This document shows, one piece after another, positions 4,894-6,167 of a stretch of DNA of 6,167 nucleotides. The notes below the pieces were generated by a model. It was not told the DNA's origin and ran no database searches. It saw only the letters and a program-made list of their open reading frames with translations. Source of the DNA: Anaerolineales bacterium (GTDB lineage Bacteria; Chloroflexota; Anaerolineae; Anaerolineales; E44-bin32); the NCBI GenBank assembly GCA_011772595.1, contig WVZH01000410.1, positions 107,422-113,588 of the forward strand. The letters are read 5' to 3'. Position 1 is the first letter of the stretch; each line of letters begins with the position of its first letter. The translations under genes were made by a program, and so were the position numbers.

Positions 4894-6167
4894 TGATTGG
4901 CTTTTGCTATTTCGTACATGAAGTGGATATACGTTTCAATCCCCCGATAAAAATTCGGAAGGTGTTGCTTCTCATTGGGGGCGTGTAAATTGTCGTCCGG
5001 CAGACCGAAGCCCATGATCAAACTCTCGAGGCCAAGTAGATCTTGAATGAATCCCACAACAGGGACAGAACCTCCTTGACGAAGAAAAATGGGCTCCTTT
5101 TTCCAAACAGACTGGAATGCTCTGCTTGCCGCGCGGGTGGTTTCAGAATCGCGCTCACTGATGGAAGGCAGACAGCTTGATAAGTCTTCAATCTCCCAGC
5201 TAACCGTTGGGGGGGCATTGGCTTCGAGGTAGGAGATGAGCAAAGTCTGAATTTCTTCCGGGCGCTGGTCTGGCACCAGGCGCATTGAGAACTTCGCCAT
5301 CGCTCTCGCAGGGAGTACCGTTTTGGACCCTTCGCCGGTAAACCCGCTAAGAAGTCCATTTACGTCAAAAGTTGGACGAGCGGTAGCTCGTTCTGAGGCG
5401 TTATAACCGTGCTCTCCGTACAGGGTTTTTGCGCCAGTTTGATCCAACCACCACGAATCTGGCTTGGTCACCATTTCTTTGCGCTCCTCATCGCTCAAGC
5501 CGCGTACATTATCATAAAAACCCGGAATGGTGATCCGACCCTGTTGATCTCGCATACCCGCAATCAATTCACAGAGCACGTTGGCAGGATTATCGATTGC
5601 ACCACCAAACGTACCTGAGTGGAGATCGCTCGCAGCACCCTGCAGGCGCAGTTCGAAATACGCCAAGCCACGTAGGGTGTAGGTAAGGGAGGGAGTTTCT
5701 GGATCCAGGATCGAAGAATCGCAGTTTAAACAAAAGTCACTCGCAAATTTCTTTCTGTGTTTGTCGATAAAGGCTTCTAGACTCGGAGAACCGATCTCTT
5801 CTTCCCCCTCAATCAGGTATTTTAGATTCATGGGCAATTTTGAAGTCCTCTGGATGGCTTCGACGGCTTTGAGATGGGCCATGATCTGGCCCTTCATATC
5901 GGAAGCGCCGCGGGCAAAGAGATCGTCCCCGCGAATCTGTGGATCGAAAGGTTCGCTGTGCCATTCCTCAAGAGGATCTGGTGGTTGGACGTCATAATGC
6001 CCATAGACCAGGAGTGTGGGCGAACTCGGCCCGGCTCTAAGCCATTCCCCATACACCACAGGGTGTCTGTCAGTTGGCATGACCTCGACGGCATCGAAAT
6101 CGAGTTCCTTCAGGTGATCAGCGATCCAATGAGCCGCACGCTCCATATCATCAGTATGCTCGGGAAG
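4890..6167 (-). CDS. M20-family metallopeptidase (dipeptidase-like), 5' end cut by window edge
   Basis: Probably a cytosolic di-zinc (or di-manganese) peptidase of the ArgE/DapE/CNDP-like M20 group, cleaving dipeptides or related amide substrates. The reading frame is open through the last base: codons before ATG 6146 read LPEHTDD, which matches the usual N-terminal stretch of these proteins, so that ATG is internal and roughly 30-40 residues are missing. Numbered from that methionine: GHYDVQPPDP (49-58) gives ligand H50 and catalytic-side D52; GASDMKG (80-86) gives bridging D83; EGEEEIGS (113-120) gives the base and ligand glutamates; NCDSS (141-145) gives D143; DLHSGTFGG (174-182) lies in the dimerisation domain with H176; and the final metal histidine is near 388 in LPDDNLHAPNE. 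All metal ligands are intact. Substrate cannot be told from sequence. Its stop overlaps the DUF1385 start by 4 bases. Confidence 0.93.
   Translation of the reverse strand, partial: LPEHTDDMERAAHWIADHLKELDFDAVEVMPTDRHPVVYGEWLRAGPSSPTLLVYGHYDVQPPDPLEEWHSEPFDPQIRGDDLFARGASDMKGQIMAHLKAVEAIQRTSKLPMNLKYLIEGEEEIGSPSLEAFIDKHRKKFASDFCLNCDSSILDPETPSLTYTLRGLAYFELRLQGAASDLHSGTFGGAIDNPANVLCELIAGMRDQQGRITIPGFYDNVRGLSDEERKEMVTKPDSWWLDQTGAKTLYGEHGYNASERATARPTFDVNGLLSGFTGEGSKTVLPARAMAKFSMRLVPDQRPEEIQTLLISYLEANAPPTVSWEIEDLSSCLPSISERDSETTRAASRAFQSVWKKEPIFLRQGGSVPVVGFIQDLLGLESLIMGFGLPDDNLHAPNEKQHLPNFYRGIETYIHFMYEIAKANQ

Noticed and set aside
6144..6146. ATG 6146 as the true start of the M20 peptidase
   Set aside because: The frame stays open to the window edge, encodes residues typical of the family before it, and lacks a ribosome binding site there. 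The gene is truncated by the window.

Overview
The window reads as bacterial chromosome of moderate GC with tightly packed genes. It has five complete protein genes on the minus strand or in its operons, one plus-strand gene, and one gene cut by the right edge. The organism is probably an uncultured or little-studied bacterium of the Chloroflexota (Anaerolineae-like) type, possibly thermophilic. That placement is inference. It rests on the mix of an alpha-type glutamine synthetase, a Thermus-like TtuA thiolase paired with a ubiquitin-like sulfur carrier, and short TAGGGGCG...CGCCCCTA hairpins between genes. No rRNA or marker protein is present to confirm it.

Layout. (1) 79-1413, plus strand: a complete, apparently monocistronic type I glutamine synthetase (glnA). 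(2) 1414-1571: the gap between convergent genes, holding two palindromic hairpins that share the same outer arms but have different inner stems. (3) 3863 down to 1572, minus strand: a four-gene operon in the order ubiquitin-like sulfur carrier, TtuA/Ncs6-type tRNA 2-thiolase, QueF (preQ0 reductase), YhhQ-type queuosine-precursor transporter. A good sigma-70-like promoter (TTGACT, 17 bp, TACAAT) lies just upstream, and its spacer contains a near-perfect 14-bp dyad. (4) 6167 down to 3970, minus strand: a 5'-truncated M20-family metallopeptidase whose stop codon overlaps the start of a DUF1385 (YqhQ-type) membrane protein.

How the genes fit together. The four-gene operon is a compact tRNA-modification cassette. 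The first two genes supply and use activated sulfur for 2-thiouridine or 2-thioribothymidine formation. The last two suggest import of the 7-deazaguanine preQ0 and its reduction to preQ1 for queuosine. The most unusual detail is the C-terminus of the sulfur carrier: the diglycine that must be exposed for activation is followed by two histidines, which implies a trimming step or an altered mechanism. The peptidase/DUF1385 pair and glnA look like ordinary housekeeping genes. I see no mobile element, CRISPR array, tRNA, rRNA or defence locus in this window.
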